A stretch of DNA of 64,000 bases from Arthrobacter sp. 131MFCol6.1 (lineage in GTDB: Bacteria > Actinomycetota > Actinomycetes > Actinomycetales > Micrococcaceae): positions 124,001 through 188,000 of the forward strand of contig NZ_KB895546.1 in assembly GCF_000374925.1 (NCBI RefSeq), given 5' to 3'. The notes under the pieces are model-generated. The model did not search any database. It saw nothing but the letters and a program-made list of their open reading frames with translations, and was not told the origin of the DNA. Positions 55,376 through 64,000 of this stretch are shown here, piece by piece (within the stretch, counting starts at the first letter, position 1; each line of letters begins with the position of its first letter). The position numbers and the translations under genes were made by a program.

Positions 55376-57151
55376 ATGCACCTGGACGCCGTTGTTCGGG
55401 CGGCCGGCCCGGGGGCCGCGGCCGTGGCTGCTGAGGGCCCGGAGCGGCTCGGCTTCGTCACGCTGGCGCAGTTCCTTGGCCAGTTGCCGGCCCTGGGCGT
55501 CGTGCACGACGGCGGCAACGGGCAGGAGCGCCTGCGCTGGGTGGAGCCGAGTGAGCTGGAAGACCCCACCCCCTACCTGCTCGACGGCGAGTTCCTGCTC
55601 ACGGCCGGCCTGCCGTTCGTGGGCGAGGGAGGGAGCGAGGAGGCGGTGGACGCCTACGTGCAGCGCCTGGTCCAGGCCCGCGTGGGCGCCCTGGGCTTTG
55701 GCCTGGAACCGTATTTCGACGCCGTGCCCGATGCCGTGGTGCGAGCCTGCCGGCAGCACAACCTGACCCTGGTCGCCATCCCGGAGAGCCTCCCGTTCGC
55801 CGCGCTGGGACTGGAATTCTCCCGGCTTCTCGAGTCGGACAACGCCAAGACCTTCCGCCAGCTGGCCGACACCAGCCGGCAGCTCATGCGCGCGGTCTTG
55901 TCCGCGCGACCCGAGCACGAGCTCCTCGCGTCCCTGGTCCAGCGCGTCCCGGTTTGGGCCGTTCTGGTCGGCGCCGACGGGCGGGTGCGCGCCCGCGGCT
56001 CGGGCCCCTCCCCCGCCCCGCGGGCCGCCGGCGGCACTGCCGGCACTGTGCCGGGAGTTGACTCCGCCGACCTGCAGCCGCTGCTGGCCAGGCTGCTCGC
56101 CGGCAGCGGCCCGCGGGTGGAGATGGACTCGTTCGACGCCGCGGGCTCGTCCCTCGTCTTCGGGTATCCGCTGCGCAGCACCCGGGACGCCAACCTCGGC
56201 GCGCTCATCCTCGGCACGGACGCCCCGCTGACCCCGGCCCAGAACAGCGTTGTCTCTACCGCGGTCGGGCTGCTGGAACTGCTGGTCCGCCAGCGCATCA
56301 GCGGCTCCCTGGCCCCGAGCCAGCTGGCCACGGCGCTGCTGCTGCACCCGGAGAGCGTCGCCTCAGGATCCGCACGGCATGTCAACGGGTTCAAGGACCT
56401 GCTGGCCCAAAGCCTCTCCTCCACCCGGTCCGGCCAGCTGCGGGTCGTGCAGGGTGTCCGGATTGACGCCGCCCCGGACAGCCCCAAGACTGCGGGCGCG
56501 GCGGGCGCCCCGGGCGGATCGGGCCGCCCGGGCGAGGCTCCGGTGCGGGCGCTGCTGGAGTGGCGGCGGCTGTTCGACACCAAGCTGGTGGAGCTCACCG
56601 AGTACGGCTTTGCCGCCATCACCAGGCTGAAGGTCGACGACGCCCTGCTCGCCGACGTGGAGCGGCTCGGCTGGCGCCTTGTGATCGGCAGCAGCACCGA
56701 TTTCGCGAACCTGCCGGAGGCTTACCGGCACGCCGCTTCGCTGCGCAACCGCGTTCTCACGAGCCGCCGGAGCGTCCGGGCGGACGACGTGACGTGGTCG
56801 GTCGCCGGCCTGCTGGGACCGGCTGCCGGGACCCTGCTGGCGGGCCGTCTGCTGGCGCCCCTGCTCGCCCTCGAGCCGGAGCGCCGCGACAGCCTCCTCG
56901 GCATCCTGCGGGCCTGGCTGGGCGAAAACGGAAGCTGGGACGCCACGGCAAAGGCCACGGGACTGCATCGAAACAGCGTCCGCCGGCAGATCGGGATCAT
57001 CGCCGAGCTGCTGGGCCTTGACCTCAACCAGGCCCAGGCGCGCGCGGAACTCTGGATTGCCCTGCAGTACCAGGGCGGCCCCGAGATGCCCGGCGCACCG
57101 GCCAGCGCAGGTCAGGCGCCCAGCGCAGGTCAGACTCCCCAGGAGCGGTAG
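55376..57151 (+). CDS. PucR-family transcriptional regulator
   Basis: 591 residues. N-terminal PucR sensory domain (FLGQLPALGVVHDG; PYLLDGEFLLTAGLPF; VGALGFGLEPYFDAVP) and C-terminal helix-turn-helix of the PucR_2 type, TAKATGLHRNSVRRQIGIIAELLGLDL (split about 540-568). PucR proteins activate purine, amino-acid or amine catabolic genes. Divergent from the permease-oxidase pair, its likely target. Its end overlaps the convergent amidase by 22 bases. Confidence 0.9.
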   Translation: MHLDAVVRAAGPGAAAVAAEGPERLGFVTLAQFLGQLPALGVVHDGGNGQERLRWVEPSELEDPTPYLLDGEFLLTAGLPFVGEGGSEEAVDAYVQRLVQARVGALGFGLEPYFDAVPDAVVRACRQHNLTLVAIPESLPFAALGLEFSRLLESDNAKTFRQLADTSRQLMRAVLSARPEHELLASLVQRVPVWAVLVGADGRVRARGSGPSPAPRAAGGTAGTVPGVDSADLQPLLARLLAGSGPRVEMDSFDAAGSSLVFGYPLRSTRDANLGALILGTDAPLTPAQNSVVSTAVGLLELLVRQRISGSLAPSQLATALLLHPESVASGSARHVNGFKDLLAQSLSSTRSGQLRVVQGVRIDAAPDSPKTAGAAGAPGGSGRPGEAPVRALLEWRRLFDTKLVELTEYGFAAITRLKVDDALLADVERLGWRLVIGSSTDFANLPEAYRHAASLRNRVLTSRRSVRADDVTWSVAGLLGPAAGTLLAGRLLAPLLALEPERRDSLLGILRAWLGENGSWDATAKATGLHRNSVRRQIGIIAELLGLDLNQAQARAELWIALQYQGGPEMPGAPASAGQAPSAGQTPQER

Positions 57152-57936
57152 ACCTCCGGGCGGCGGTCGCGCAGGTAGTCCACGGCGTCCTCGATGCCGT
57201 CTGCGGCGGCGCGTCCGGGCTCACCCAACTCGGCAAACAACAGTTCCGGCCCCTCCCCGGCCACGGCCAGGATCGAGCCGTCCGGGCCGGCGACGATGCT
57301 GCCGCCCCGGAAGTCGCAGTCATCTTCCGATCCGGTGTGATTGGCGTAGGCGACCGTCAGCTGGTTCTCCAGAGCACGGGCCCGGATCAGCACCTGCGGC
57401 ACGACGTCGAATCCGCCGGCGAGTGCCGTCGGCACCAGCAGCAGGTCCGCACCCCGCAGGGCGGCCGCCCGCGCCGACTCGGGAAACTCGATGTCGTAGC
57501 AGATGGCCAGCGCCGTTTTGTGCCCGTGGAAATCCACGACGCCGGGGGCAGCCTCGGCGGGTGCAAACGCCGCCCGCTCGTCCGGGCCGAACAGGTGCAC
57601 CTTGTCGTAACTGAGCAGTTCGTCGCCTGCCTCGTCGACCAGGGTGGCGGAAATGTGCCACCCGCCGGCCGGTGTCACCATGGGCAGGCTGTACACCAGG
57701 GCGATGGTGTTGCGCCGAGCGATGCCGGCCAGGACTTCCCGGAGCGCGGGCAACCTGCCGGGATCGAACGCCTCCCGCAGCCGCCGCGGCGCGTAGCCCA
57801 CGGGGAAGAGTTCCGGGGTCACCAGCAGCTGCGCGCCCGCAGCGGACGCATTGCGCGCGGCAACCTCCACCGCGGCGCAGTTCGCCTCGACGTCCAGCAC
57901 GGCGGAGTTCGCCTGCATCAGGGCCAGCAGCACCAT
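57130..57936 (-). CDS. Carbon-nitrogen hydrolase (nitrilase superfamily amidase)
   Basis: 268 residues from ATG 57936 with GAGGTG upstream. Catalytic triad visible: Glu in VTPELFPVGY, Lys in SYDKVHLFG and Cys in LAICYDIEFPE. Hydrolyses an amide, or less likely a nitrile or carbamoyl group. Placed back to back with the PucR gene and near an oxidase that may produce amides. Substrate not determinable from sequence. Confidence 0.9.
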   Translation of the reverse strand: MVLLALMQANSAVLDVEANCAAVEVAARNASAAGAQLLVTPELFPVGYAPRRLREAFDPGRLPALREVLAGIARRNTIALVYSLPMVTPAGGWHISATLVDEAGDELLSYDKVHLFGPDERAAFAPAEAAPGVVDFHGHKTALAICYDIEFPESARAAALRGADLLLVPTALAGGFDVVPQVLIRARALENQLTVAYANHTGSEDDCDFRGGSIVAGPDGSILAVAGEGPELLFAELGEPGRAAADGIEDAVDYLRDRRPEVYRSWGV

Positions 57937-58129
57937 TACCACCTCACGTTTCCGGGCGCCTCCGCGGGTCACGGCGGGCTCTCCCGACCCAGAGTAACCG
58001 CGGCCCGGAACACGGGGTGTGGTGCATTTCCACCCGGACATCAGGCCAGCGGGGCAGAACGTCCTTGCGGCACAGACGGGGAATGCTGACCGCCCCTGGC
58101 CCGGCATTCGACCGGCGCGGCCGTTACCA

Positions 58130-58153
58130 TTGCGTTAACTTCTTGACTGCAAG
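58130..58153. promoter_or_regulatory. Candidate ROK operator, upstream of the ROK gene
   Basis: TTGCGTTAA (58130-58138), 3 bases, then CTTGACTGCAAG (58142-58153), a CTTG-N4-CAAG palindrome containing a TTGACT box. The same arrangement occurs before mmsA. No convincing -10 was found, and the site ends only 25 bases before the ATG. Confidence 0.6.
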
Positions 58154-58178
58154 CCGCGAATGCGTCACGCTTCATAGC

Positions 58179-59369
58179 ATGCCCTCACCAACGCGCTCAA
58201 CGAGGAGCCGAACCAAGAACCCCGGATCGCAGTCCGCCCTCCGGCATCTGAACCAGCAGCGGATCATCGAATGCCTCCTCGCGGGCCCCTCCACGCAGGC
58301 GGAACTGGCCCGCCAGACCGGCCTTTCGACAGCCACGGTCTCCAACATCGTCAAGATCATGCAGGACGCCGGGCTGGCCTCGACTGAACCCATCACCAGT
58401 TCCGGGCGGCGCGCCCTGAACGTCCGGCTCAACAGCAACGGAGCCGTCGCCGTCGGGATCGACTTCGGCCGGCGCCACCTGCGCGTCGTGCTGGCCTCAC
58501 TGAGCTACCACGTGATCGCCGAAGAGTCGGTCCTGCTGCCCCTGGGCCACCACGCCGAGGAAGGCATCCAGGCCGCCGTCGGCGTGCTGGACCGGCTGCT
58601 CGCGGACAGTGGGGTGGAACGCAGCGCCCTGGTGGGCGCCGGCGTCGGAATTCCTGGCCCCATCGACCGCCGCACCGGCACCGTGGCGCAGGGCGCGATC
58701 CTGCCCGAATGGGTGGGCATCAACATCCTCAAACGCCTCGAAGAAGCGCTGGAACTCCCCGTCTTCGTGGACAACGATGCCAATCTGGGCGCCCTGTCCG
58801 AGGTCACCTGGGGGCCGCACAGCGGCATCAGCAACCTGATGTTCCTCAAGATCGGCTCGGGCATCGGCGCGGGGCTGATCCTCAACGGCGCGCCGTACTA
58901 CGGCAACGTCGGCATCACCGGTGAAATCGGCCATGCCACCATCCACGAGCACGGACTGATCTGCCGCTGCGGGAACCGCGGCTGCCTGGAAACCATCGCC
59001 TCCACCACCACCATGATCGAGCTCCTGAGCCGCGGCGAGGACCGGCCGCTCTCGCCCGGGGACATCGTTCGCAAGGCCCTGGAGAAGGACTCCGCCACGC
59101 TCCGTGTCGTGGACGACGCGGGACTCGCCGTCGGGCGCGCGCTGGGCAACGTGGCGAACCTGATCAACCCCGAGGTCATTGTGGTCGGCGGCCCGCTGGC
59201 GGGCCTTGGCCAGCTGCTGCTGGACCCGATCCGGCGCGGCCTGATCCGCCACGCGGTGCCGGTCATTGGCGAGACGACCACCCTCACGATGTCGTCCCTG
59301 GGCGACCGGGCGGAGGCCCTCGGAGCCACGGCTTTGGTCTTCCAGCACGCCGGGATCCGGCGAAACTAA
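58179..59369 (+). CDS. ROK-family transcriptional repressor
   Basis: 396 residues from ATG 58179. N-terminal helix-turn-helix (QRIIECLLAGPSTQAELARQTGLSTATVSNIV, roughly residues 27-58), then the sugar-kinase-like ROK domain with AVGIDFGRRHLRVVLA, PVFVDNDANLGAL and the zinc motif CRCGNRGCLE. XylR/NagC-type sugar-responsive repressor. It precedes mmsA on the same strand, and an identical bipartite motif in front of both makes it their likely regulator. Confidence 0.92.
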   Translation: MPSPTRSTRSRTKNPGSQSALRHLNQQRIIECLLAGPSTQAELARQTGLSTATVSNIVKIMQDAGLASTEPITSSGRRALNVRLNSNGAVAVGIDFGRRHLRVVLASLSYHVIAEESVLLPLGHHAEEGIQAAVGVLDRLLADSGVERSALVGAGVGIPGPIDRRTGTVAQGAILPEWVGINILKRLEEALELPVFVDNDANLGALSEVTWGPHSGISNLMFLKIGSGIGAGLILNGAPYYGNVGITGEIGHATIHEHGLICRCGNRGCLETIASTTTMIELLSRGEDRPLSPGDIVRKALEKDSATLRVVDDAGLAVGRALGNVANLINPEVIVVGGPLAGLGQLLLDPIRRGLIRHAVPVIGETTTLTMSSLGDRAEALGATALVFQHAGIRRN

Positions 59370-59388
59370 CCATTTCGTTATGTGCCTG

Positions 59389-59431
59389 TTGCGTTAAAGA
59401 CTTGACGACAAGGGCTGTGATCCAGTTTACT
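59389..59431 (+). promoter_or_regulatory. mmsA promoter with candidate ROK operator
   Basis: TTGCGTTAA (59389-59397), AGA, CTTGACGACAAG (59401-59412). TTGACG (59402-59407) fits a -35 with TTTACT (59426-59431) as -10 after 18 bases. The operator palindrome overlies the -35. Confidence 0.65.
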
Positions 59432-59500
59432 TTTCCATCAGACGGCCCTGCGGTTTGCAGGGGCGGACAACGAAGTCATGCATTGGAGGCGTAAGGGCAG

Positions 59501-61057
59501 ATGACGTCCCTCAACACGCACAGTGATCCGCTAATCCTCGAGATGCGCTCCATCACCAAGGAGTTCCCCGGCGTTAAAGCTTTGGCCGATGTGAGCCTGC
59601 GGGTGAAGGCCGGCGAGATCCACGCCATCTGCGGTGAGAACGGCGCCGGGAAATCGACCCTGATGAAGGTGCTCTCGGGGGTGTACCCCTACGGCACTTA
59701 CAGCGGCGACATCGTTTACCAGAACGAAGTCCAGGAGTTCAAGGACATCCGGGCCAGCGAGCACGCCGGAATCGTGATCATCCACCAGGAACTCGCGCTC
59801 ATCCCCGAACTGTCGATCATGGAGAACATCTTCCTCGGCAACGAGCCCACCAAGCGCGGCGTGATCGACTGGGCCGAAGCCCGGACCCGGTCCACCGAAC
59901 TGCTGGCCCGGGTGGGGCTGCGCGAGGACCCGGAGACCCCCATCAAGGAGATCGGCGTCGGCAAGCAGCAGCTGGTCGAGATCGCCAAGGCCCTGAACAA
60001 GTCGGTCAAGCTCCTGATCCTGGACGAGCCCACGGCGGCGCTGAACGAGTCCGACTCCCAGCACCTGCTGGACCTCATGCTGGGCCTCAAGGGCCGCGGC
60101 ATCACCTCGATCATCATTTCGCACAAGCTCAACGAGATCGAACAGATCGCCGATGAGATCACGATCATCCGCGACGGCAAGTCGATCGAGACCCTGAACG
60201 TCAAGGCCGACGGCGTCGACGAGGACCGCATCATCAAGGGCATGGTGGGCCGGACCCTGGAATCCCGGTTCCCGGACCACGAGCCGAAGATCGGCGAGGT
60301 CCTTTTCGAGGTGAAGAACTGGAACGTCGGGCACCCGCAGATCCAGGACCGCCTGGTCTGCAAGAACTCCAGCTTCTTCGTCCGCCGCGGCGAGATCGTC
60401 GGGTTCGCGGGCCTGATGGGCGCCGGGCGCACCGAACTGGCCCGGTCCGTGTTCGGGCGCTCGTACGGCCGCTTTATCTCGGGCCATGTCTACAAAGACG
60501 GCAAGGAACTGCAGCTCAAGAACGTCCGCCAGGCGATCGACGCCGGGCTCGGCTACGTCACCGAGGACCGCAAGTCCCTGGGCCTGAACCTGCTGGATGA
60601 CATCAAGGCCACCACCGTCTCGGCAAACCTGCGCAAGATCAGCAAGAACTTCGTGGTGGACGCCAACAAGGAATACGCCGTTGCGGAGGAATACCGGAAG
60701 TCGCTGCGGACCAAGACGCCCTCCGTGGAGGAAGGCGTCGCGAAGCTCTCCGGCGGCAACCAGCAGAAGGTCGTGCTGGCGAAATGGATGTTCACCGACC
60801 CGGACGTGCTGATCCTGGACGAGCCCACCCGCGGGATCGATGTCGGAGCCAAGTACGAGATCTACGGCATCATCCAGAAGCTGGCCAACGAGGGCAAGGC
60901 CGTGATCGTCATTTCCTCGGAGTTGCCCGAGCTGCTGGGCCTCTCGGACCGGATCTACACGATTTTTGAAGGCGCCATCACCGGCGTGCTGAACAAGGAC
61001 GAAGCCAGCCAGGAAAGCCTCATGAAACTCATGACGTCCGCCCGCAAGACCGCTTGA
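59501..61057 (+). CDS. mmsA: Multiple-monosaccharide ABC transporter ATPase
   Basis: 518 residues, two ABC domains as in RbsA/XylG: first with GENGAGKST and [14 protein letters not shown], second with Walker A-like [23 protein letters not shown] and [13 protein letters not shown]. The best fit is the MmsA/GguA group, which serves ChvE-type binding proteins. Powers import of monosaccharides such as xylose, galactose, arabinose or glucose; the actual sugar is unknown. First gene of the operon after the ROK regulator. Confidence 0.92.
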   Translation: MTSLNTHSDPLILEMRSITKEFPGVKALADVSLRVKAGEIHAICGENGAGKSTLMKVLSGVYPYGTYSGDIVYQNEVQEFKDIRASEHAGIVIIHQELALIPELSIMENIFLGNEPTKRGVIDWAEARTRSTELLARVGLREDPETPIKEIGVGKQQLVEIAKALNKSVKLLILDEPTAALNESDSQHLLDLMLGLKGRGITSIIISHKLNEIEQIADEITIIRDGKSIETLNVKADGVDEDRIIKGMVGRTLESRFPDHEPKIGEVLFEVKNWNVGHPQIQDRLVCKNSSFFVRRGEIVGFAGLMGAGRTELARSVFGRSYGRFISGHVYKDGKELQLKNVRQAIDAGLGYVTEDRKSLGLNLLDDIKATTVSANLRKISKNFVVDANKEYAVAEEYRKSLRTKTPSVEEGVAKLSGGNQQKVVLAKWMFTDPDVLILDEPTRGIDVGAKYEIYGIIQKLANEGKAVIVISSELPELLGLSDRIYTIFEGAITGVLNKDEASQESLMKLMTSARKTA

Positions 61058-61120
61058 CCCTTTGGGACAAACCAGAACAATCCGAACACCCCGAACACTC
61101 CGGAAACAAGGACTGAAACA

Positions 61121-62389
61121 ATGAACGCGCTCAAGAAGCTCTTTGGCGGCAACACCCGCCAATTCGGCATGATCTTCGCCCTGGTTGCGCTGATCGTGTT
61201 CTTCGAGATTTTCACGGAGGGCCGCACGCTCACATCGGGCAACGTCATCAACCTCTTCAACGGCAACTCCTACATCCTGATCCTCGCCATCGGCATGGTG
61301 CTGGTCATCATCGCCGGGCACATCGACCTCTCGGTCGGTTCCGTTGCGGCCTTCGTGGGTGTCTGCGTGTCACTCTTCATCCGCGACTGGGGCCTGCCCT
61401 GGTACATCGGCGTCCTGATGGGGCTCGGGCTCGGCGTCCTGATCGGGGCCTGGCAGGGGTTCTGGGTGGCCTACGTCGGCATTCCCGCGTTCATCGTGAC
61501 GCTGTCCGGCATGCTGATCTTCCGCGGCGCCAACCAGTTCGTCGGCAAGTCGAACACCATCCCGGTCCCGGCGGATTTCCAGTACATCGGCTCCGGTTAC
61601 CTGGCCGAGTTTGGCCCGAAGACCGGCTACAACAACCCGACCATGCTGATCGGCCTGCTCGCCGTCGCGTTTGTAATCTTCAGCGAGATCCGGTCCCGCC
61701 GCAACGCCAAGAAGCTCGGGGCCGAGGTCCCTGAAACCTGGGTCATGGTCCTGAAGCTGGTGCTGGTCTGCGGCGCCATCCTCTACGCGACGTACCTCTT
61801 CGCCACCGGCCGTCCGGGCACGTCCTTCCCGGTGCCGGGCCTCATCCTCGCCGTCCTCATCATCGTCTACGGCTTCATCTCCTCCAAGACCGTCATCGGC
61901 CGCCATATCTACGCGGTCGGCGGCAACCGGCACGCTGCGGAGCTCTCCGGCGTCCAGTCCAAGAAGGTCAACTTCCTGGTCATGATGAACATGTCCTTCC
62001 TGGCCGGCCTCGCCGGCATGATCTTCGTCGGCCGCTCCACCGCCTCGGGACCGTTCGACGGCGTGGGCTGGGAACTGGACGCCATCGCGGCCGTCTTCAT
62101 CGGCGGCGCCGCGGTCACCGGCGGCGTGGGCACCGTGATCGGCTCGATCATCGGCGGCCTGGTCATGGCCGTGCTGAACAACGGCCTGCAGCTGCTCGGC
62201 GTCGGCGCCGACCTTACCCAGATCATCAAGGGCCTCGTGCTCCTGATCGCCGTAGCGTTCGACGTCTACAACAAGACCCAGGGCAAGAAGTCGATCGTCG
62301 GCATGCTGATGAAGAACTTCGGCCGCAGCAGCGAGATCAAGGCCGACGAGACGACCCAGACCAAAGAGGTCATCTCGAGGGGAATCTAA
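61121..62389 (+). CDS. mmsB: Multiple-monosaccharide ABC transporter permease
   Basis: 422 residues with about ten membrane segments; BPD_transp_2 family with AGHIDLSVGSVAAFVGV and YAVGGNRHAAELSGV, the latter the usual cytoplasmic loop of sugar permeases. MmsB/GguB/XylH group. Leader of 63 bases after mmsA with repeated CCGAACAC; ribosome site AAGGA. Works with MmsA and ChvE. Confidence 0.92.
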   Translation: MNALKKLFGGNTRQFGMIFALVALIVFFEIFTEGRTLTSGNVINLFNGNSYILILAIGMVLVIIAGHIDLSVGSVAAFVGVCVSLFIRDWGLPWYIGVLMGLGLGVLIGAWQGFWVAYVGIPAFIVTLSGMLIFRGANQFVGKSNTIPVPADFQYIGSGYLAEFGPKTGYNNPTMLIGLLAVAFVIFSEIRSRRNAKKLGAEVPETWVMVLKLVLVCGAILYATYLFATGRPGTSFPVPGLILAVLIIVYGFISSKTVIGRHIYAVGGNRHAAELSGVQSKKVNFLVMMNMSFLAGLAGMIFVGRSTASGPFDGVGWELDAIAAVFIGGAAVTGGVGTVIGSIIGGLVMAVLNNGLQLLGVGADLTQIIKGLVLLIAVAFDVYNKTQGKKSIVGMLMKNFGRSSEIKADETTQTKEVISRGI

Positions 62390-62457
62390 TCCCCTCCCCC
62401 CGGTTCCCCCAACCCCACAAATTCTCCGCACACCACCAAAAGAAAGTGAACCAAGCA

Positions 62458-63561
62458 ATGCGAATGATTGGTAAAGCAGGAAAGGCAGCAGCAATCGCTG
62501 CTATTGCGGCACTGGCGCTGACGGCCTGCGGCCGTTCCGACACCGGCACCACCAGCGGTTCCTCCACTGGAGGCGAAGCATTCCCGAAGGGCTCCTCGAT
62601 CGGCGTCGCACTCCCGCAGAAGACCTCCGAAAACTGGGTCCTGGCCGAACAGCTGTTCAACGACGGCCTCACCCAGGCCGGCTACAAGCCGGACGTGCAG
62701 TTCGCCAACGGCGGCGTCTCGGAGCAGCAGAACCAGATCAGCGCCATGATCACCAAGGGCGACAAGGTCATCATCGTCGGCGCCATCGACGGTGCACAGC
62801 TGGGCACCCAGCTCCAGCAGGCCAAGGACGCCGGCGCAACGATCATCGCGTACGACCGTCTGCTGCTGAACACCCCGAACGTGGACTACTACGTGGCTTA
62901 CGACAACTTCAAGGTCGGTGAACTCCAGGGCAAGGCGCTGCTGGACGGCATGAAGGCCAAGAAGCCGGAAGGCCCGTACAACATCGAGCTCTTCGCGGGT
63001 TCCCCTGATGACGCCAACGCGAAGGTCTTCTTCGACGGCGCCATGAGCGTCCTGAAGCCGAAGATCGACGACGGCACCCTCAAGGTCCTCTCCGGCCAGA
63101 CGACCTTCGAACAGGCCGTGACCCAGGGCTGGAAGGCAGAGAACGCCCAGAAGCGCATGGACACCCTGCTCGCCGGAACCTATGGCACCGCCCCGCTTGA
63201 TGGCGTGCTGTCCCCGAACGACACCCTGGCCCGCGCGATCATCACCTCCGTCAAGGCCGCCGGCAAGCCGATCCCGGTTGTCACCGGCCAGGACTCCGAG
63301 GTTGAGTCGGTCAAGTCCATCATGGCGGGCGAGCAGTACTCCACCATCAACAAGGACACCCGCGCGCTCGTTGAGCACTCGATCGTCATGGTCAACGACA
63401 TCCAGGCAGGCAAGACGCCCGAGATCAACGACGACAAGTCCTACAACAACACGGTCAAGACCGTTCCCGCGTACCTGCTGGAGCCGGTCATCGTGACCAA
63501 GGACAACGTCCACACGGCCTACGTGAACGATCCGGTACTCGGACCGATCACCAAGCAGTAG
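62458..63561 (+). CDS. chvE: Sugar-binding lipoprotein (ChvE type)
   Basis: 367 residues from ATG 62458 (GTG 62446 is an alternative). Lipoprotein signal with lipobox ALTAC, Cys about 26, then a periplasmic-binding type I fold: IGVALPQKTSENWVLAEQ, IIAYDRLLLNTPNVDYYVAYDN and VVTGQDSEVESVKSI are typical of ChvE/XylF proteins. Binds monosaccharides outside the cell for MmsAB. Followed by a strong terminator. Confidence 0.92.
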   Translation: MRMIGKAGKAAAIAAIAALALTACGRSDTGTTSGSSTGGEAFPKGSSIGVALPQKTSENWVLAEQLFNDGLTQAGYKPDVQFANGGVSEQQNQISAMITKGDKVIIVGAIDGAQLGTQLQQAKDAGATIIAYDRLLLNTPNVDYYVAYDNFKVGELQGKALLDGMKAKKPEGPYNIELFAGSPDDANAKVFFDGAMSVLKPKIDDGTLKVLSGQTTFEQAVTQGWKAENAQKRMDTLLAGTYGTAPLDGVLSPNDTLARAIITSVKAAGKPIPVVTGQDSEVESVKSIMAGEQYSTINKDTRALVEHSIVMVNDIQAGKTPEINDDKSYNNTVKTVPAYLLEPVIVTKDNVHTAYVNDPVLGPITKQ

Positions 63562-63602
63562 TTCCCGTCTAGGCGTTCCCTTCACAGGCCGCGCCAGACA
63601 AC

Positions 63603-63643
63603 AGAGCCCCGGCTCCCCCGCAAGGGAGGGCCGGGGCTCTTGC
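63603..63643 (+). terminator. Terminator of mmsA-mmsB-chvE
   Basis: Arms AGAGCCCCGGC / GCCGGGGCTCT (11 pairs) with further inner pairing CTCCC/GGGAG and a short TT tail, 42 bases after chvE. Confidence 0.85.
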
Positions 63644-63825
63644 GTTGGCCCTGATGCACTGGCTGCGCCCTTGCCTGCACCCGTGCCTGCGGCAATCCGC
63701 TTCACAGCAGATCCATAGCTCCCCGGGGAGGTTCGCACAGCGGCCCGTACCACTGTGGGACCAGCGCCGGGCATCGGGTCCGGCAAGAGATACCCCAGAG
63801 ACACCCAAGAAAAACGAGGAGCACC

Positions 63826-64000
63826 GTGAGCGTTCTTGCCCGGAGTGTAGGCAACGCCTTTCGAAACAAGGTCAGGACCGCCGCCGTGGTGGCGGTGCTG
63901 GCCGTAGCCATCGGACTCGCCCTGGCCATGCTCGTGGCCAACCAGGCCGTCACCGGCAAGGTTGCCGAGCTGAACGCCTCGGTGGGCACGGTCCTGACCG
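63826..64000 (+). CDS. FtsX/MacB-type permease, N-terminal fragment (continues past window)
   Basis: GTG 63826 with AGGAGCACC upstream. The 58 visible residues (SVLARSVGNAFRNKVRT, then a hydrophobic helix and LVANQAVTGKVAEL) match the N-terminus of FtsX-like ABC permeases (MacB type), which begin with Arg-rich NxxRxKxRT and one helix before the periplasmic domain. Partner ATPase is expected downstream or nearby but not visible. Confidence 0.72.
   Translation, partial: MSVLARSVGNAFRNKVRTAAVVAVLAVAIGLALAMLVANQAVTGKVAELNASVGTVLT

Noticed and set aside
57672-58178. Extended N-terminus for the ROK repressor
   Set aside because: The added residues are antisense to the amidase gene and cross its promoter region; ATG 58179 gives the usual ROK length with the helix-turn-helix near the start.

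Overview
The window is high-GC DNA with dense, short-spaced genes, GTG/TTG starts and AGGAG-type ribosome binding sites. Gene content and order (eno-DivIC-DUF501-ppx block, sdhCDAB, mazG/add neighbourhood, glyA-folD) fit an actinobacterium of the Micrococcaceae, most likely Arthrobacter or a close relative such as Pseudarthrobacter. That assignment comes from gene families and layout, not from a database search. No phage, plasmid or insertion-sequence gene is visible; this looks like ordinary chromosome.

Layout. 1-3.9 kb: 3' end of galactokinase, a thiolase, a Bax-inhibitor-1 membrane protein and a secreted LamG-like protein. 4.4-10.3 kb: a complete branched-chain amino-acid (Liv) ABC importer, livHMGF on the plus strand facing livK on the minus strand. 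LivH carries an unusual secreted N-terminal domain. 10.6-21 kb, minus strand: a UAA-anticodon tRNA with a short variable loop, an ACT-GNAT protein, type II NADH dehydrogenase, a mycosin-like protease, Ppx, DUF501, DivIC/FtsB, enolase, MazG and adenosine deaminase. 21-22.5 kb: two DedA proteins. 22.6-30.1 kb: a nucleoside uptake and salvage operon (BMP lipoprotein, ATPase, two permeases, cytidine deaminase, thymidine phosphorylase). 30.4-35.1 kb: ohr/ohrR with a quinone-reductase-like enzyme, an M20 amidohydrolase and mannose-1-phosphate guanylyltransferase. 35.4-39 kb: sdhCDAB. 39-44.6 kb: a hydrolase, BrkB/YihY, 2'-5' RNA ligase, trpS, exonuclease III, a coiled-coil membrane protein and a VOC protein. 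44.6-47.3 kb: an ABC-2 exporter. 47.5-51 kb: one-carbon genes folD, glyA and divergent purU, with a ZTP (pfl) riboswitch in front of glyA. 52-58 kb: a four-gene group (amine/amino-acid oxidase, APC permease, PucR regulator, nitrilase-superfamily amidase) that looks like one catabolic unit. 58.2-63.6 kb: a ROK repressor and its likely target, the multiple-monosaccharide importer mmsA-mmsB-chvE. The window ends in the start of an FtsX-type permease.

The most informative signals outside the genes are: the ZTP riboswitch; two 63-bp palindromic elements (22588-22650 and 51388-51450) whose stems differ by compensatory changes; a bipartite motif shared by the ROK gene and the sugar transporter it precedes; GTGA-N6-TCAC sites upstream of both halves of the Liv system; and a palindrome over the predicted promoter of sdhC. 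I found no CRISPR array and no obvious new defence system.
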